NCBI GenBank assembly: GCA_034675505.1
Contig: JAUCDD010000010.1
Location: 146,866 to 210,865 of the forward strand
Reading direction: 5' to 3'
DNA: 64,000 nt
Source: Melaminivora sp034675505
GTDB lineage: Bacteria; Pseudomonadota; Gammaproteobacteria; Burkholderiales; Burkholderiaceae_C
The translations under genes were made by a program, and so were the position numbers. The notes beneath the pieces are model-generated. The model did no database searches and had not been told where the DNA came from. It worked only from the letters and a program-made list of their open reading frames with translations. Shown here in pieces: positions 9,621 through 21,527 of this stretch (position 1 is its first letter; every line of letters begins with the position of its first letter).

Positions 9621-10681
9621 ATGCTTGACAAACTGGAAGCCATAAAAGCCCGCTACGATGAAATAGGCATCGCACTTTCCAATCCTGAAATAGTAAGTGA
9701 TAATAAAAAATACAAACAACTCAGTAAAGAATACCGAGATCTGGAAAAAATTGTTATTGCACGAAATGCTTATGAAAAAATATTAGGCGACATCGAATTT
9801 AACAAGGAAGTGCTGAATAGCGATGATGAAGAAATGCGCGATATGGCTAAAGAAGAACTTCCGGCATTGCAAGAATTAAAAGAAAAAAAGAGGCTGAAAT
9901 TAGGAATATGCTTCCTCCAAAAGATCCACAAGATGAACGCAACGCGATTCTTGAAATTCGCGCCGGTACGGGTGGCGACGAAGCGTCTTTATTTGCCGGA
10001 AACTTAGCCAGAATGCTCTTGAAATATTGTGAAAATAAAGGTTGGAAAACGGCACTTTTGAGTGAAAGTGAAGGAACAGTAGGCGGCTACAAAGAAGTGC
10101 AGATCGAGGTTTCGGGCGATGATGTGTATGGTATTTTGAAATTTGAAAGTGGCGTACATCGCGTACAAAGGGTGCCGGACACTGAATCCAGCGGACGCGT
10201 ACATACCAGTGCTGCGACTGTGGCAGTAATGCCCGAAGCGGATGAAGTAGATGTAGAAGTTAAAGATAGTGACGTAAAAATGGAAACCGCTCGAAGTGGT
10301 GGTGCAGGTGGGCAAAATGTAAATAAAGTAGAAACGAAAGTGATGCTTACCCACCTTGCGACGGGCTTGGTAGTGTGCCAGACGGAAAGAAGTCAATTAG
10401 CCAACAGAGAAAAGGCGATGCAAATGCTTCGTACTAAATTGTATGAAGAAGAAGTGAGAAAACAGGAAGAAGAGATTTCCAGACACAGAAAAAGCCTTGT
10501 GAGTTCCGGTGATCGTTCGGCAAAAATTAGAACCTATAACTATCCACAGGGGCGAGTTACAGACCATCGCATTGGTATGACGGTATATAATTTGGAAGAA
10601 GTAATGAATGGAGAATTACAGGAATTTATTGATGCGTTGCAATTTGCGGAAAACGCAGAAAAGATGACCAACAACCATTAA
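9621..10681 (+). CDS. prfA: Peptide chain release factor 1, frameshifted
   Basis: Decodes UAG/UAA and triggers peptide release on the ribosome. The N-terminal coiled domain starts MLDKLEAIKARYDEIGIALS. The PxT anticodon-like tripeptide is seen in RVPDTESSGRVHTSAAT, which marks RF1 and not RF2, and the catalytic GGQ is in GAGGQNVNKVETK. About 353 residues in total, full length. The frame slips in the A-rich run at about 9880-9900 (KEKK to RLKLG versus AEIRNMLPPKDPQDERN). The programmed frameshift known in this protein class belongs to prfB at a different site, so this is not recoding. Confidence 0.96.
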
Positions 10682-10733
10682 AAGCAGCGCAAATAAATCT
10701 TAGTTCTTATTATTTCCTTAACATCGAGATAAT

Positions 10734-10741
10734 TACCTTTG
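10734..10741 (+). promoter_or_regulatory. Candidate promoter -7 box (TACCTTTG) upstream of a short terminated transcript
   Basis: A TACCTTTG box followed by GC, 53 bp after the prfA stop. No credible protein-coding gene follows before the strong terminator at 10822-10855, so it could drive a short RNA. Confidence 0.4.
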
Positions 10742-10747
10742 GCATGG

Positions 10748-10853
10748 CATTTGAAATATAATAATCAAAAGAAAAACGAAAAAATTCAAATTTCTCATAA
10801 GCAGTTAGTTTTGGTAAAATCGGCCCCTGTTTCTACAGGGGCCTTCTTTTTTT
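10748..10853 (+). ncRNA. Candidate small RNA (~105 nt), unproven
   Basis: The predicted start is about 7 nt after the TACCTTTG box; the 3' end is a perfect 9-bp GC-rich hairpin followed by a U-rich run. The interior is A-rich and unstructured by eye. The alternative is simply the 3' UTR and terminator of prfA, 140 bp downstream of its stop. Confidence 0.3.
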
Positions 10854-10855
10854 AT
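10822..10855 (+). terminator. Strong intrinsic terminator after prfA / candidate sRNA
   Basis: Perfect 9-bp stem GGCCCCTGT / ACAGGGGCC with a 4-nt loop (TTCT), followed by TTCTTTTTTT. It lies between prfA (plus) and the convergent methyltransferase gene (minus). Confidence 0.85.
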
Positions 10856-11434
10856 TTACGTTTTGATGTAATACTGCAAATAATTATCATAATCTGTTTG
10901 CACAATTTCATATCCGCGAGGTACTTCATTACCTAAACTGTGAAATGTGACCAAGCGTGCACCTGAAGGCTTTTTATCTAATTTTTTATACAAAATCAAA
11001 TTGTAGTGATCGTACAATTTTGAGGCATAAGGAATGTCATAATCAATTTTTTCCGTGCCTTCAATATTTTCATAAAAGGAATTATAAAAATAGAAATGAT
11101 GGTATTCCTCGAAATCTAAGTCAGCGATATTTTGGTGGATAAAAGTCACATTTTGCAACGCTAATTCTTCAGCCAATTTGGTTGACAATTCCACCAAATT
11201 AGCTCTTTGCTCCACGCCAACAAATTGAATATTCGGTAAAAGGTGACCAGCAATCAGACAAAATTTTCCCACTCCGCTTCCAATATCCAGCACTTTTTCA
11301 TTTTTATTAATGCCTAAAAATTGCGCAGCTTTTACAGCTACATCATGGGGAGTCCAATGGCGAGCAGCTACACGTTTTAAAGATTCCGGCAAAAGATCAT
11401 TAAACGCTTCGTCCGATTCAAACCAATGGTTCAT
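10856..11434 (-). CDS. Class I SAM-dependent methyltransferase, substrate unknown
   Basis: 192 residues with a Rossmann-type SAM site: motif I KVLDIGSGVGKFCLIAG (about residues 47-63) followed by an acidic motif II region FVGVEQRANLVELS. Motif IV is not a clear NPPY or DPP, so an N-methyltransferase assignment is not supported. It starts MNHWFESDEAFNDLLPES. It lies 29 bp downstream of acnA on the same strand and may be expressed with it. The protein substrate, RNA or metabolite target cannot be inferred. Confidence 0.8.
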   Translation of the reverse strand: MNHWFESDEAFNDLLPESLKRVAARHWTPHDVAVKAAQFLGINKNEKVLDIGSGVGKFCLIAGHLLPNIQFVGVEQRANLVELSTKLAEELALQNVTFIHQNIADLDFEEYHHFYFYNSFYENIEGTEKIDYDIPYASKLYDHYNLILYKKLDKKPSGARLVTFHSLGNEVPRGYEIVQTDYDNYLQYYIKT

Positions 11435-11463
11435 ACCAAAATATTTTGGACATGCTTAACCGA

Positions 11464-14237
11464 TTAATGGGTATGCAAAAATTGTCTCAATACATATTGC
11501 AAGATGCCACCATGACGATAATACTCAATTTCAATCGCAGAATCCAAACGCGCAACAGCACTGAATGAAACCACGGTTCCATCTTCTCTTTCAGCTTTTA
11601 CATGCACTTCTTTCAATGGTTTAATATCTTCTGCAATTCCTGTAATGGTGAATTTTTCTTTTCCGGTAAGTCCATGCGTTTCTGCACTTTCGCCTCGCAA
11701 ATATTGAAGTGGAAGCACACCCATTCCTACAAGATTGCTTCTGTGAATTCGCTCGTAACTTTCAGCAAGTACCGCTTTCACTCCTAAAAGGAAAGTACCT
11801 TTCGCCGCCCAGTCTCTCGATGATCCACTGCCATATTCTTTTCCTGCCAATACTACCAAAGATGTATTATCCTCTTTATATTTTACCGATGCATCATACA
11901 CCGACATTTCTTCATCGGAAGGCAAGTAAGTCGTATATCCGCCTTCTTTGGTCGCAAGGTGATTTTTGATGCGAACGTTTGCAAAAGTTCCTCTCACCAT
12001 CACTTCATCATTACCTCTTCTGGAGCCGTAAGAATTGAAATTTTCACGAGTTACCCCGCGACTAATCAAGTATTTTCCTGCGGCAGATTTTTCATTGAAC
12101 TGACCTGCCGGAGAAATATGATCCGTAGTAATACTATCGCCCAACATCAACAATACACGTGCATCTGAAATATCTTCCAACGGAAGGGCGTAATCCGAAA
12201 TATGGTCGAAGAATGGAACTTCTTTGATATAGGTAGAATCATCTTGCCACTCAAACAATTTCTCTTCTGGAACTTCTAAATTTCTCCAGATATCGTTTCC
12301 TTCAAAAATTTCACTGTAATTTTTATCAAAATCTTGTGGACTCAATACACGCGATAATACGTCGTTGATTTCATCATCGCTTGGCCATATATCTTTCAGG
12401 TAAACCGGCTGCTGATTTGGATCGTAGCTGATTGGCTCATTGATTAAATCAATATCCACACGTCCGGCGATGGCGTAAGCCACTACCAACATCGGCGACA
12501 TTAAGAAGTTCATTTTCACCTGCGGATGAATACGCGCTTCAAAATTTCGATTGCCCGAAAGTACAGAAGCAACTACTAAATCACTTTCCTCTACCGCCTG
12601 AGAAATATATGAAGCCAATGGACCGGAATTTCCGATACAAGAAGTACAACCATATCCCACTAAATGGAATTTAAGTGCTTCTAAATCGCCCAATAAATCG
12701 GCTTTAATTAAATAATCAGTTACCACTTTTGAACCGGGGGCTAATGATGTTTTTACCCAAGGCTTCGTGTCACGCCATGTTCACGCGCTTTTTTAGCGAC
12801 AAGCCCGGCACCAATCATTACAAATGGATTAGAAGTATTGGTACAAGAAGTAATGGCAGCAATGGCTACCGCACCATCCGAAACTTCAAATTTTTCTCTG
12901 CCTAATGTAATCCAAACGCGTTTCATTCCATCCACCGTTTCTTCGCGCAATTGAGTCTCTGGTGGCATCGGGGCAGTCGGATCTAAAGGCTGACCACCGC
13001 CTTCTGCAAACCAACGAGAAAGTTGCTCCACCGGTTTCACATATTTACGACCATAATTTTGATCCATCAATTGGATAAATTTATCTTTGAAATCTTTCAA
13101 AAGGATTTTATCCTGCGGACGTTTAGGACCCGCTACAGAAGGCTGTACTGTTGAAAGATCTAAAGTGATGGTATCGGTGTAAGTAATATTTTCTTTTCCG
13201 GTACGCCATAGCAAATTGGATTTGCAATAATCTTCTACCAATTGAATTTGCGTTTCCGAGCGGTTGCTCTTGCGCATGTATTCAAGTGTTTTATCATCAA
13301 TCGGGAAGTAGCTGATGGTGCACCCAAATTCCGGAGACATATTTCCGATGGTGGCTCTATCCGGTACAGAAAGATTATCCAAACCATCGCCAAATACTTC
13401 CACAAATTTACCTACTACTCCATATTTTCTTAAAAGTTCAGCAATGGTCAATACCAAATCCGTAGCGGTAGTACCCAAAGGCAATTTGCCCGTTAGTTCC
13501 AAACCGATCACTTCCGGCATGATGAAATATAATGGCTGACCAAGTATCGCTGCTTCTGCTTCAATACCACCAACTCCCCATGCTACTACTCCAATTCCAT
13601 TCACCATCGGTGTATGACTATCAGTTCCCACCAAAGTATCCGGAAATACTTCTCCATTTCTTTCTACTACTCCTTTCGATAAAAATTCCAAATTCACCTG
13701 ATGGCAAATTCCCATTCCCGGAGGCACTACATTAAAATTGTTGAAAGATTTTTGCGCCCATTTCAAGAAAGAATAACGCTCTTCATTCCTGCGGTATTCC
13801 TCTGCCATATTTCCTTTATAAGAATATTCAGTTCCAAAATAATCTACTTGCACTGAGTGATCAATCACTAAATCCACCGGAATCAAAGGATTGATCTCCT
13901 CAGGATTTTTACCTTTTCTCGCGGCTTCTGCCCTCAAAGATGCAATATCAACCACCGCAGGAACTCCTGTGAAATCTTGCATCAGCACACGCGCCGGTTT
14001 GAATGGAATATCTTTTTCTGATGCTTCGGGAGACCAATTCAGCAAGGTTTCGATATGATCTTTTGTAACTTGAAATTCGTCGTAATTGCGCAAGGCATTT
14101 TCCAAAAGAATACGAATCGAAAACGGCAACTTACTGATGGCATATCCTTGTTTTTCTAATTCCGGAAGACTGTAATAAGTAAGTGAATTGGTTTTTGAAG
14201 TCAATAATCTTTTGATGTTAAATAAATCTTTTGCCAT
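11464..14237 (-). CDS. acnA: Aconitate hydratase AcnA, frameshifted
   Basis: [4Fe-4S] enzyme of the TCA cycle that isomerises citrate to isocitrate. About 924 residues in total, matching the AcnA/IRP family. The N-terminal portion carries DFTGVPAVVDIASLR and VGTDSHTPMVNGIG; the first cluster cysteine is in AITSCTNTSNP and the other two in GYGCTSCIGNSGPL. The C-terminal swivel domain includes GKEYGSGSSRDWAAKG. The frame breaks at about 12745-12755, where EHGVTR joins KPWVKTSLAPGSKVVTDYLI. The ATG at 14237 gives MAKDLFNIKRLL. A TATCTTTGCA promoter element lies about 105 bp upstream. Confidence 0.96.
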
Positions 14238-14342
14238 AATAGTGTTTTTTTTATCGTCGATTCAGTACTCTTTATTTACAATTTTTAAAATATAGCAAAT
14301 TAATATAAGCTATAATCCGCACATTTTAAAAATTAAGTGATG

Positions 14343-14350
14343 CAAAGATA
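14343..14350 (-). promoter_or_regulatory. Candidate acnA promoter -7 box (TATCTTTG)
   Basis: The minus strand reads TATCTTTGCA, an excellent match to the Bacteroidota TAnnTTTGCA element, in the 261-bp divergent region between acnA and mfd. Confidence 0.55.
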
Positions 14351-14470
14351 CAAATCCTATTTGGGCAAATAAATCAAATTTTAAAACAGCGCGAAAAACC
14401 AAAATCAAAATCAATCATAAATGGAATGCTAATTGAATCAAAGAATGGATGGAGAAACTTCGCCTTGAAG

Positions 14471-14478
14471 TATATTTG
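14471..14478 (+). promoter_or_regulatory. Candidate mfd promoter -7 box (TATATTTG)
   Basis: TATATTTGCA, 20 bp before the mfd ATG at 14499, which implies a leader of about 13 nt. Confidence 0.55.
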
Positions 14479-14498
14479 CAATTATAGAACGGTAGTGA

Positions 14499-17400
14499 AT
14501 GAATTTGGATGTGTTGAAGCATATTTATGAAAATGATCCCCGCATTTTTTCAATTGCGAAGCAAATTTTATTGCCCGAACCTTCCCATCTTCATCTTTCC
14601 GGCCTTCATGGAAGCGCATCCCAGTTTGTATTTTCCGCAGTTTATGGCCATCAAGAATTAAATCATTTTCATCATTTGGTTTTATTGCGCGATGCAGAAG
14701 AAGCCGCTTATTTTCAAAATAGTATTGAAAACATTACCGACGCGCGAGATATTTTTTATTTCCCGACATCGTTCAAAAACAAAAAAGATTTTCGCACACT
14801 CAATCCGAGTCATGTGATGCTTCGCACGGAAGCGTTGGCTAAAATCAGTACCGGCGGTCATAAAAAAGTGATTGTTACTTTTCCGGAAGCATTATTTGAA
14901 AAAGTAGTGCTTTCTAAAACCCTCACTGAAAATATTATTTCATTGAAAAAGGGAGGAGAATTAGAAACTCAAATCGCTTTCCGCAAAATTGGTGGACTAC
15001 GGATTCAGCCGAAGTGATTTTGTTTATGAGCCGGGTCAATTAGCCATTCGAGGTGGCATTTTCGATATTTATTCTTACGGAAAATGAAAAGCCGTATCGG
15101 ATCGAATTATTTGGAAATGAAATCGATAGTATTCGAATGTTTGATCCTGAGACTCAACTTAGTGAGCGAAAATTATCAGAGGTAAAAATCATCCCGAATA
15201 TTGAAACACAATTTCAAGAAGGAGAAAAAGTTTCATTGATTACTTTTTTACCGGATGATACGATTATTTGGTGTGCAGATTGGGAATTTACCAAAGAAAG
15301 AATTGACCAAGAATATGAATGGATGGAGGCGCAAACAAAATCGCTATCCAATAATCCGGGCAGCCGACAAATAGATGATGATGAAACCATCAATGAAAAA
15401 GCGGAGGTGAGCATTGGAGATTTTGTAACTTCTTCGCGATTGGAAAATCTGCTTAAAGACCGCACCATTATTGAGTTTGGCAATAAATCCTTTTTTAGCA
15501 AATCGAATTCAATCATCTTTTCGACTTTACGGCAACCGGCATTCAATCGGCAATTCAAATTATTAATTGAAAATTTAAAAACGTACGAAAATAAAAAGTA
15601 CGGTATTTATATTTTCTCTGAAAATCCAAAACAACTCGAGCGACTTCACTCAATTTTTGTAGATCAGAATATCGAAATTCCTTTCGTCCCGATTGCGATT
15701 TCTATTCATGAAGGCTTTGTGGACAATGATTTAAAAATCGTGTGCTATACCGATCATGAAATTTTTCAACGGTATCATAAATACCGCGTCAAACAAGCGT
15801 TCAGTAAAAACAAAGCCTTAACGCTTAAGATGCTTCGCGAATTGCAACCGGGCGATTATGTAACGCATATCGATCATGGCGTGGGTGTGTATAGTGGTTT
15901 GCAAAAAATAGAATCGAATGGAGTATGGCAAGAAGCTGTGCGCATTGTGTATCGAGATCAGGATTTACTTTATGTAAATATTTCCTCACTGCACAAAATC
16001 AGCAAATACAGTGGCAAAGAAGGTTCCATCCCAAAAATGAATAAACTGGGAAGTGATGTATGGAACAAATTAAAAGACAAAACCAAAAAAGAGGTAAAAG
16101 ATATTGCCACCGATTTAATTAAATTATACGCTCAACGAAAAAGTCAAAAAGGTTTTGCTCATACGCCGGATAATTATATGCAGCACGAACTCGAGGCATC
16201 TTTCATTTATGAAGACACCCCGGATCAAAGTAAGGCGACTGCGGATGTAAAAACAGATATGCAAAAAGACGCTCCTATGGATCGTTTGGTTTGCGGCGAT
16301 GTGGGCTTTGGCAAAACAGAAATAGCTGTGAGAGCGGCTTTCAAGACCTGTTTGGATGGAAAACAAGCTGCGGTGTTGGTTCCCACAACTATTTTGGCTT
16401 ATCAACATTTTAAAACTTTCAGTGAGCGATTATCCGAGTTTCCGGTTACCGTAGATTATATCAATCGATTCAAAAGTTCGAAAGAAAAAAAAGCCACTCT
16501 TCAAAAATTAGCCGAAGGAAAAATTGACATCATTATCGGCACGCATGCATTGTTGGGCAAAGATGTAAAATTCAAAGACCTTGGTATTTTAATCATTGAT
16601 GAGGAACAAAAATTTGGTGTTTCGGCAAAAGAAAAATTAAAGCAAATCCGCACCACTGTTGATTCTTTGACACTAACGGCAACGCCTATCCCAAGAACAT
16701 TGCAATTCAGTTTATTGGGTGCGCGCGATTTGAGCATTATCAATACGCCTCCTCCCAATCGACAACCCATTCAAACGGAAGTGCACGTTTTCAATCAAGA
16801 TTTTATTCGTGATGCAATTTATTTTGAAGTGGAACGTGGAGGACAAGTTTTCTTCATTCACAATAGAGTGAATGGTTTAATGGAAATGAAAAATTTGATT
16901 CAAGGACTTTGTCCGGATTTGAGTATTGCGTACGCTCATGGCCAATTAGAAGGCAGTCAACTGGAAGAAACGATTCTCGATTTTATCGATCATAAATATG
17001 ATGTGCTCATATCTACCAACATCATTGAAAGTGGTGTGGATATCCCGAATGTAAACACCATTATGGTGAATAATGCGCATCATTTTGGATTGAGTGATTT
17101 GCATCAATTGCGCGGCCGTGTGGGCAGAAGCAATAAAAAAGCATTCTGTTATTTATTGGCTCCTCCCATGAGTACCTTGACAGCTGATAGCCGTAAACGA
17201 CTCACTACTTTGGAGCAATACAGTGACCTTGGAAGTGGCTTCCAGATTGCGATGCGTGATTTGGATATTCGTGGAGCAGGTAATCTTTTGGGTGGTCAGC
17301 AAAGTGGATTTATTGCAGAAATTGGTTTTGAAATGTATCAGAAAATTTTGGATGAAGCCATCAGGGAATTGAAGCGATCAGAGTTTAAAGATTTGTTCAA

Positions 17401-17905
17401 AGAGGAAATTCAAAAGCAAGATGATTATGTTTCGGATTGTACGATTGATACGGATTTAGAAGTCTTGCTGCCGGATGAATATGTTGAAAATATTTCTGAA
17501 CGATTAAGTTTATATACCCGTTTGGATAATTGTGAAACAGAAAAAGAATTAGAGAATCTTCATCAGGAAATGGAAGATCGTTTTGGTCCGATTCCACCTA
17601 AGGCAGAAGATTTATTTTTGACGGTGAGATGTCGTAAAATAGCCGTGGAATTGGGTTTTGAAAGAATGATTTTAAAACATCGAGTACTTAAATGTTTTTT
17701 TGTAGGCAATCCTGAGTCGCCTTATTTCACGAGTAAAAAATTTGATGGCATTTTAAATTTTATCCAAACACAAACGAATAAAGCGAAATTAAAACAGGTA
17801 GGAAAAAATGGAATCTTAGTGGTGCAGGATATCACCACGATGAGCGATTTGTATCGCTTTTTAAAATCAATGGAGAGCCACCTTCAATCCATGGATGCAC
17901 TCTAA
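14499..17905 (+). CDS. mfd: Transcription-repair coupling factor Mfd, two frameshifts
   Basis: ATP-dependent translocase that removes RNA polymerase stalled at lesions and recruits UvrA. About 1130 residues, as usual. The N-terminal UvrB-like module starts MNLDVLKHIYENDPRIFS. The RNAP-interacting domain contains LQPGDYVTHIDHGVGVYSGL. Helicase motifs are CGDVGFGKTEIAVRAAF (Walker A), IIDEEQKFGV (a DEEQ box), TLTATPIPRTLQ, and HQLRGRVGRS (motif VI). The C-terminal TRCF domain is present. The frame shifts near 14985 and again near 15080 (extra A in ggaaaatg); between them the sequence FVYEPGQLAIRGGIFDIYSYG is readable in a third frame. The stop overlaps that of the convergent DsbA-like gene by 4 bp. 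Confidence 0.95.
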
Positions 17906-18553
17906 TTTACATCTTCCGTTGTCAACACTTTTTCAATTCGCTCCGCTAAAACATCATAAGGTGTGTAACCACTCGCAACGAGGTAAAATTTGGTATCACT
18001 CAATTGTATAAAGACAGCAGGAAAACCTGTAACCTGCAATTGCTTACACATCGCAAACTCATGATGGGCCTTGTCTTTATACTCTTCATCGTGCAATTTT
18101 TCATAAAATTCTTCTGCCGGAATATTGTATTTTTCCAAAAGCAAACGATATGCTTCGTCATCTGTTAAATCGCGCCCTTCGAAGTGCAAAGCATATTGCA
18201 AATCCGCAGCAAAACTCACCTGCTGCAAGGGATAATATTCTTTAAAAATACAAAGTGCAATCGCCGGTTTTTCTGAATTGGGAAACCAATCACTCTGCTC
18301 CGGATTTTTGATGTGCCATAAATAATCTTCTTCTGAATTTAATGCCGGTAGTTTCTTCCACTCTTTGGTAAGCTCCTTCAATATATTTTGCTGTCGCACG
18401 GATATGTACAGGCTCATCAGGTAAAATCATACCGCCTGACAGTACTTCAAACTCCAAAGTATTTTTAAATTCAGAATGAATTTTTTTCATCACTTCACTA
18501 AAACCATAACACCAACCACAATACGCATCGTAACAATAAATAAGCGTTTTCAT
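17902..18553 (-). CDS. DsbA-family (FrnE-like) thiol oxidoreductase, frameshifted
   Basis: Thioredoxin-fold protein. The N-terminus MKTLIYCYDAYCGWCYGFSE carries a CGWC active site at about residues 12-15 directly after the first strand. No signal peptide is visible, so a cytoplasmic FrnE/DsbA-like role is more likely than periplasmic disulfide formation. The conserved cis-Pro loop is probably VTGFPAVFIQ. The frame changes at about 18335-18345: TTGIKF leads into EDYLWHIKNPEQSDWF. Rebuilt length is about 216 residues. The substrate is unknown. Confidence 0.85.
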
Positions 18554-18605
18554 TTTCTTTCTTTTATTATCATTTCATAAAATAAAACCGGCTAACAAAC
18601 TACAA

Positions 18606-21426
18606 TTAATGTGCCTCTAACCAATTGTCGCCGATGCCCAATTCTGCTTCCACCGGTACTCCGTGATCCAATATCATTGCATTTTTCATTCCCGATAAAA
18701 TGATTGGTTTGATGATTTCTTATCTCCGGTTTGTACGCATCAAATACCAATTCATCATGTACTTGCAAAATCATTTTTGAGCGAAAACCGTTTTTCTTAA
18801 ACTCTTTGTGGATATTAATCATGGCTAATTTGATCATATCCGCAGCCGTACCTTGAATAGGTGCATTAATCGCATTTCGCTCTGCAAAACCACGAACCGT
18901 AAAATTAGAAGACATGATATCTTTCAGCCAACGTTTTCTGCGCATCAGCGTTTGTACATAACCGTTAGACTTGCAAAAAGAAATCGTATCATCCATGTAT
19001 TTTTGAATCATGGAAAATTCTTTTTTATACGCTTCAATTATTTCTTTCGCTTCTGTGCGACTTACTCCAATATTTTCTGCCAAACCAAAAGCACTTTGAC
19101 CATATATAATTCCAAAATTCACGCTCTTGGCTTTATACCGCATTTCTTTGGTCACTTCATCTTCCGGAACATTGAAAATTTTTGCAGCCGTTGCGAGGTG
19201 AATATCTTTTCCCAATCTAAAAGCTTCTGTCATGGCAGGATCGCCACTAATCGCGGCAACAATTCTTAATTCAATTTGGGAATAATCAGCTGAAATAATT
19301 TGATAATCGCTATCGCGCGGAATAAATGCTTTCCGAATTTCTCGTCCGCGAGCCGTGCGAATCGGAATATTTTGCAGGTTCGGATTGTTGCTGCTCAACC
19401 GGCCTGTAACAGCGATTGTTTGTCCGTAATTCGTATGTACTCTTCCCGTTTTTGGATGAATCAATTGCGGCAATGCATCTACATAAGTGGATCTTAATTT
19501 TGATAATTCGCGAAAATTCAAAATGTCTTCTACGATCGGATAATCTTTGGCTAATTTTCGCAATACATCTTCTCCGGTAGCGTGCTGACCACCTTTGGTT
19601 TTCTTGGTTTTGGAATCGATTTGCATTTTGTTGAAAAGCACTTCCCCCAACTGTTTGGGCGAGGCCAAATTAAATCGAATGCCTGCTTGCTCGTAAACAC
19701 TTTCTTCACTTTTTCGAGTTTCTTCTTCAAGCTCTTTTGAATATTTTTTTAGAAAATCAACGTCCAAATTCACGCCTTCAAATTCCATATCGGCCAATAC
19801 ATCTATTAAAGGAGATTCTACTTTTAAAAATACTTCTTCCACATCTTTTTCCTTCAGCATTGGAGCAAAAACATGTTTTAATTGCAAAGTAATATCCGCG
19901 TCTTCATTTGCATAATCCTTCGCAAGTTCAACCGCCACATCGCGCATTGTGCCTTGGTTTTTTCCTTTTTTCCCAATCAATTCGGTGATAGAAATAGGCA
20001 CATATCCTAAATATTGCGCGCTGAGCAAATCCATGTTTCTACGACCTTCACTTTCGATGACATAATGCGCCAACATCGTGTCAAATTTTTTGCCTTTCAA
20101 TTCCACTCCGTACCACTTCAAAACCAATACATCGTATTTGATATTTTGACCAATCCAAATTTTATTTTCATCGTCAAATAGTGGCTTGAGTTGATTCAAA
20201 ATTTGACGCGTGGTTTCTTGTTCGGATGGGCAAGGAATATAAAATGCTTCACCCGGTTGATAGGCAAAACTCAATCCTACTAATTCGCATTGATTCGCAT
20301 CGATGTGGGTGGTTTCGGTGTCGAAAGAAATCTTCCGTTTGTTTTTTCAAAAGATTTATCAACGCTTCAATTTGCTCGGGAGTTTCTATCAGCTCATATT
20401 TTTTTGTTGTGTTATGAAAATTCTTTTCTGCTACAAGACCGGCCGGCACCGGTTCTGCTGCGGGTTTTTCTTTTGGAGAAGGAGAAGAAACCGTTTCCAT
20501 ATTTCCAAAAAGATCGGTCTGTATCACCTTTGGAGCCGCTTCGAAAACACTATAATCATCGCCCAAAATTCTTTTTCCTAAAGTCTTAAATTCAAGTTCT
20601 GTGAATAATGCATTGAGCACATCTTTATTGGGCGGTTCTATTCTAAAATCTTTTTCATGAAATTCACATGGAACATCTGTAATAATGGTGGCTAATTTTT
20701 TACTGAGAATGGCCATTTCTTTTCCTGCACGCACCTTTTCTCCCAAAGCACCTTTGATATTATCGGCATTGTCGAGAACGTTTTCGAGTGTATGGTATTC
20801 CGCTAATAATTTCGAAGCGGTTTTTTCTCCCACACCTGCTATTCCGGGAATATTATCCGAAGCATCACCCATCAAACCTAAAATATCAATCAATTGTTTT
20901 ACGTCTGTAATATTCCATTTTTCACATACCTCTTTTACACCCAAAATTTCTACCGAACCACCTTGATAACCGGGTTTATAAATCTTGATATTTTCAGTCA
21001 CCAATTGCCCCATATCTTTATCAGAGGTAACAATAAAAACCTGATAATCCTCTTTTCCGCTTGCTGCGCCAACGCCCCAATAATATCATCCGCTTCATAC
21101 CCCGGGCATTCTACAACGGGCAAATTAAATCCATTGATGATGGCTTTAATATCCGGCAAGGAAGCGAGCAAATCCTCAGGCGCAGCCTGTCTTTGCGCCT
21201 TATAATCTGCAAAATCATTATGCCGCTCAGTAGGTCCGTGCGAATCGAATGCCACCGCCAAATGTGTCGGATTTTCTTTTCTAATCAAGTCAAATAATGT
21301 GCTGGTAAATCCATATTGCGCATTTGTATTTTTTCCTTGGGATGTAATGATCGGGCTGCGAATCATCGAATAATATGCCCGATAAATCAAAGCCATCGCA
21401 TCGAGCAAAAACAGTTTTTTCTCCAT
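18606..21426 (-). CDS. polA: DNA polymerase I, three frameshifts, proofreading motifs present
   Basis: Repair and Okazaki-fragment polymerase, about 940 residues. The 5'-3' exonuclease domain starts MEKKLFLLDAMALIYRAYYS. The 3'-5' exonuclease keeps its acidic residues: SFDTETTHID, IGQNIKYD and YANEDADITL, so proofreading is probably active. Polymerase motifs A (DYSQIELRI), B (KSVNFGIIYGQSAFG) and C (QVHDELVFD) are all intact. Frames change near 21057 (AQQA to GKEDYQVFIVTSDKDMG), near 20330 (KQTED to SFDTETT) and near 18725. In the corrected last frame the protein ends GDNWLEAH with its stop at 18606-18608; the uncorrected frame runs on to 18592. Confidence 0.96.
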
Positions 21427-21474
21427 TTAGTAAAAATACAAAATCAACCGCTTCCCTTCTTTTAAATTGATGAT

Positions 21475-21507
21475 AAAAAAAGCCGGCAACTTTTCAATTG
21501 CCGGCTT
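21475..21507 (-). terminator. Intrinsic terminator of the RND efflux operon
   Basis: On the minus strand, a perfect 10-bp stem AAGCCGGCAA / TTGCCGGCTT with an 8-nt loop, followed by a run of Ts. It is 21 bp after the stop of the RND permease gene and upstream of the polA start. Confidence 0.85.
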
Positions 21508-21527
21508 ATGAAATTATTCAACTCAAT

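Noticed and set aside
9621..10681. Programmed frameshift in a release factor gene
   Set aside because: Autoregulatory frameshifting is known for prfB (RF2) at an early TGA. This gene has the RF1-type PxT motif, the slip is about 90 codons in, at an A-run without TGA, and dozens of unrelated genes in the window show the same kind of break.
10739..10936. 65-codon open frame starting with TTG
   Set aside because: It runs through the terminator hairpin and into the convergent methyltransferase gene; low-complexity product.
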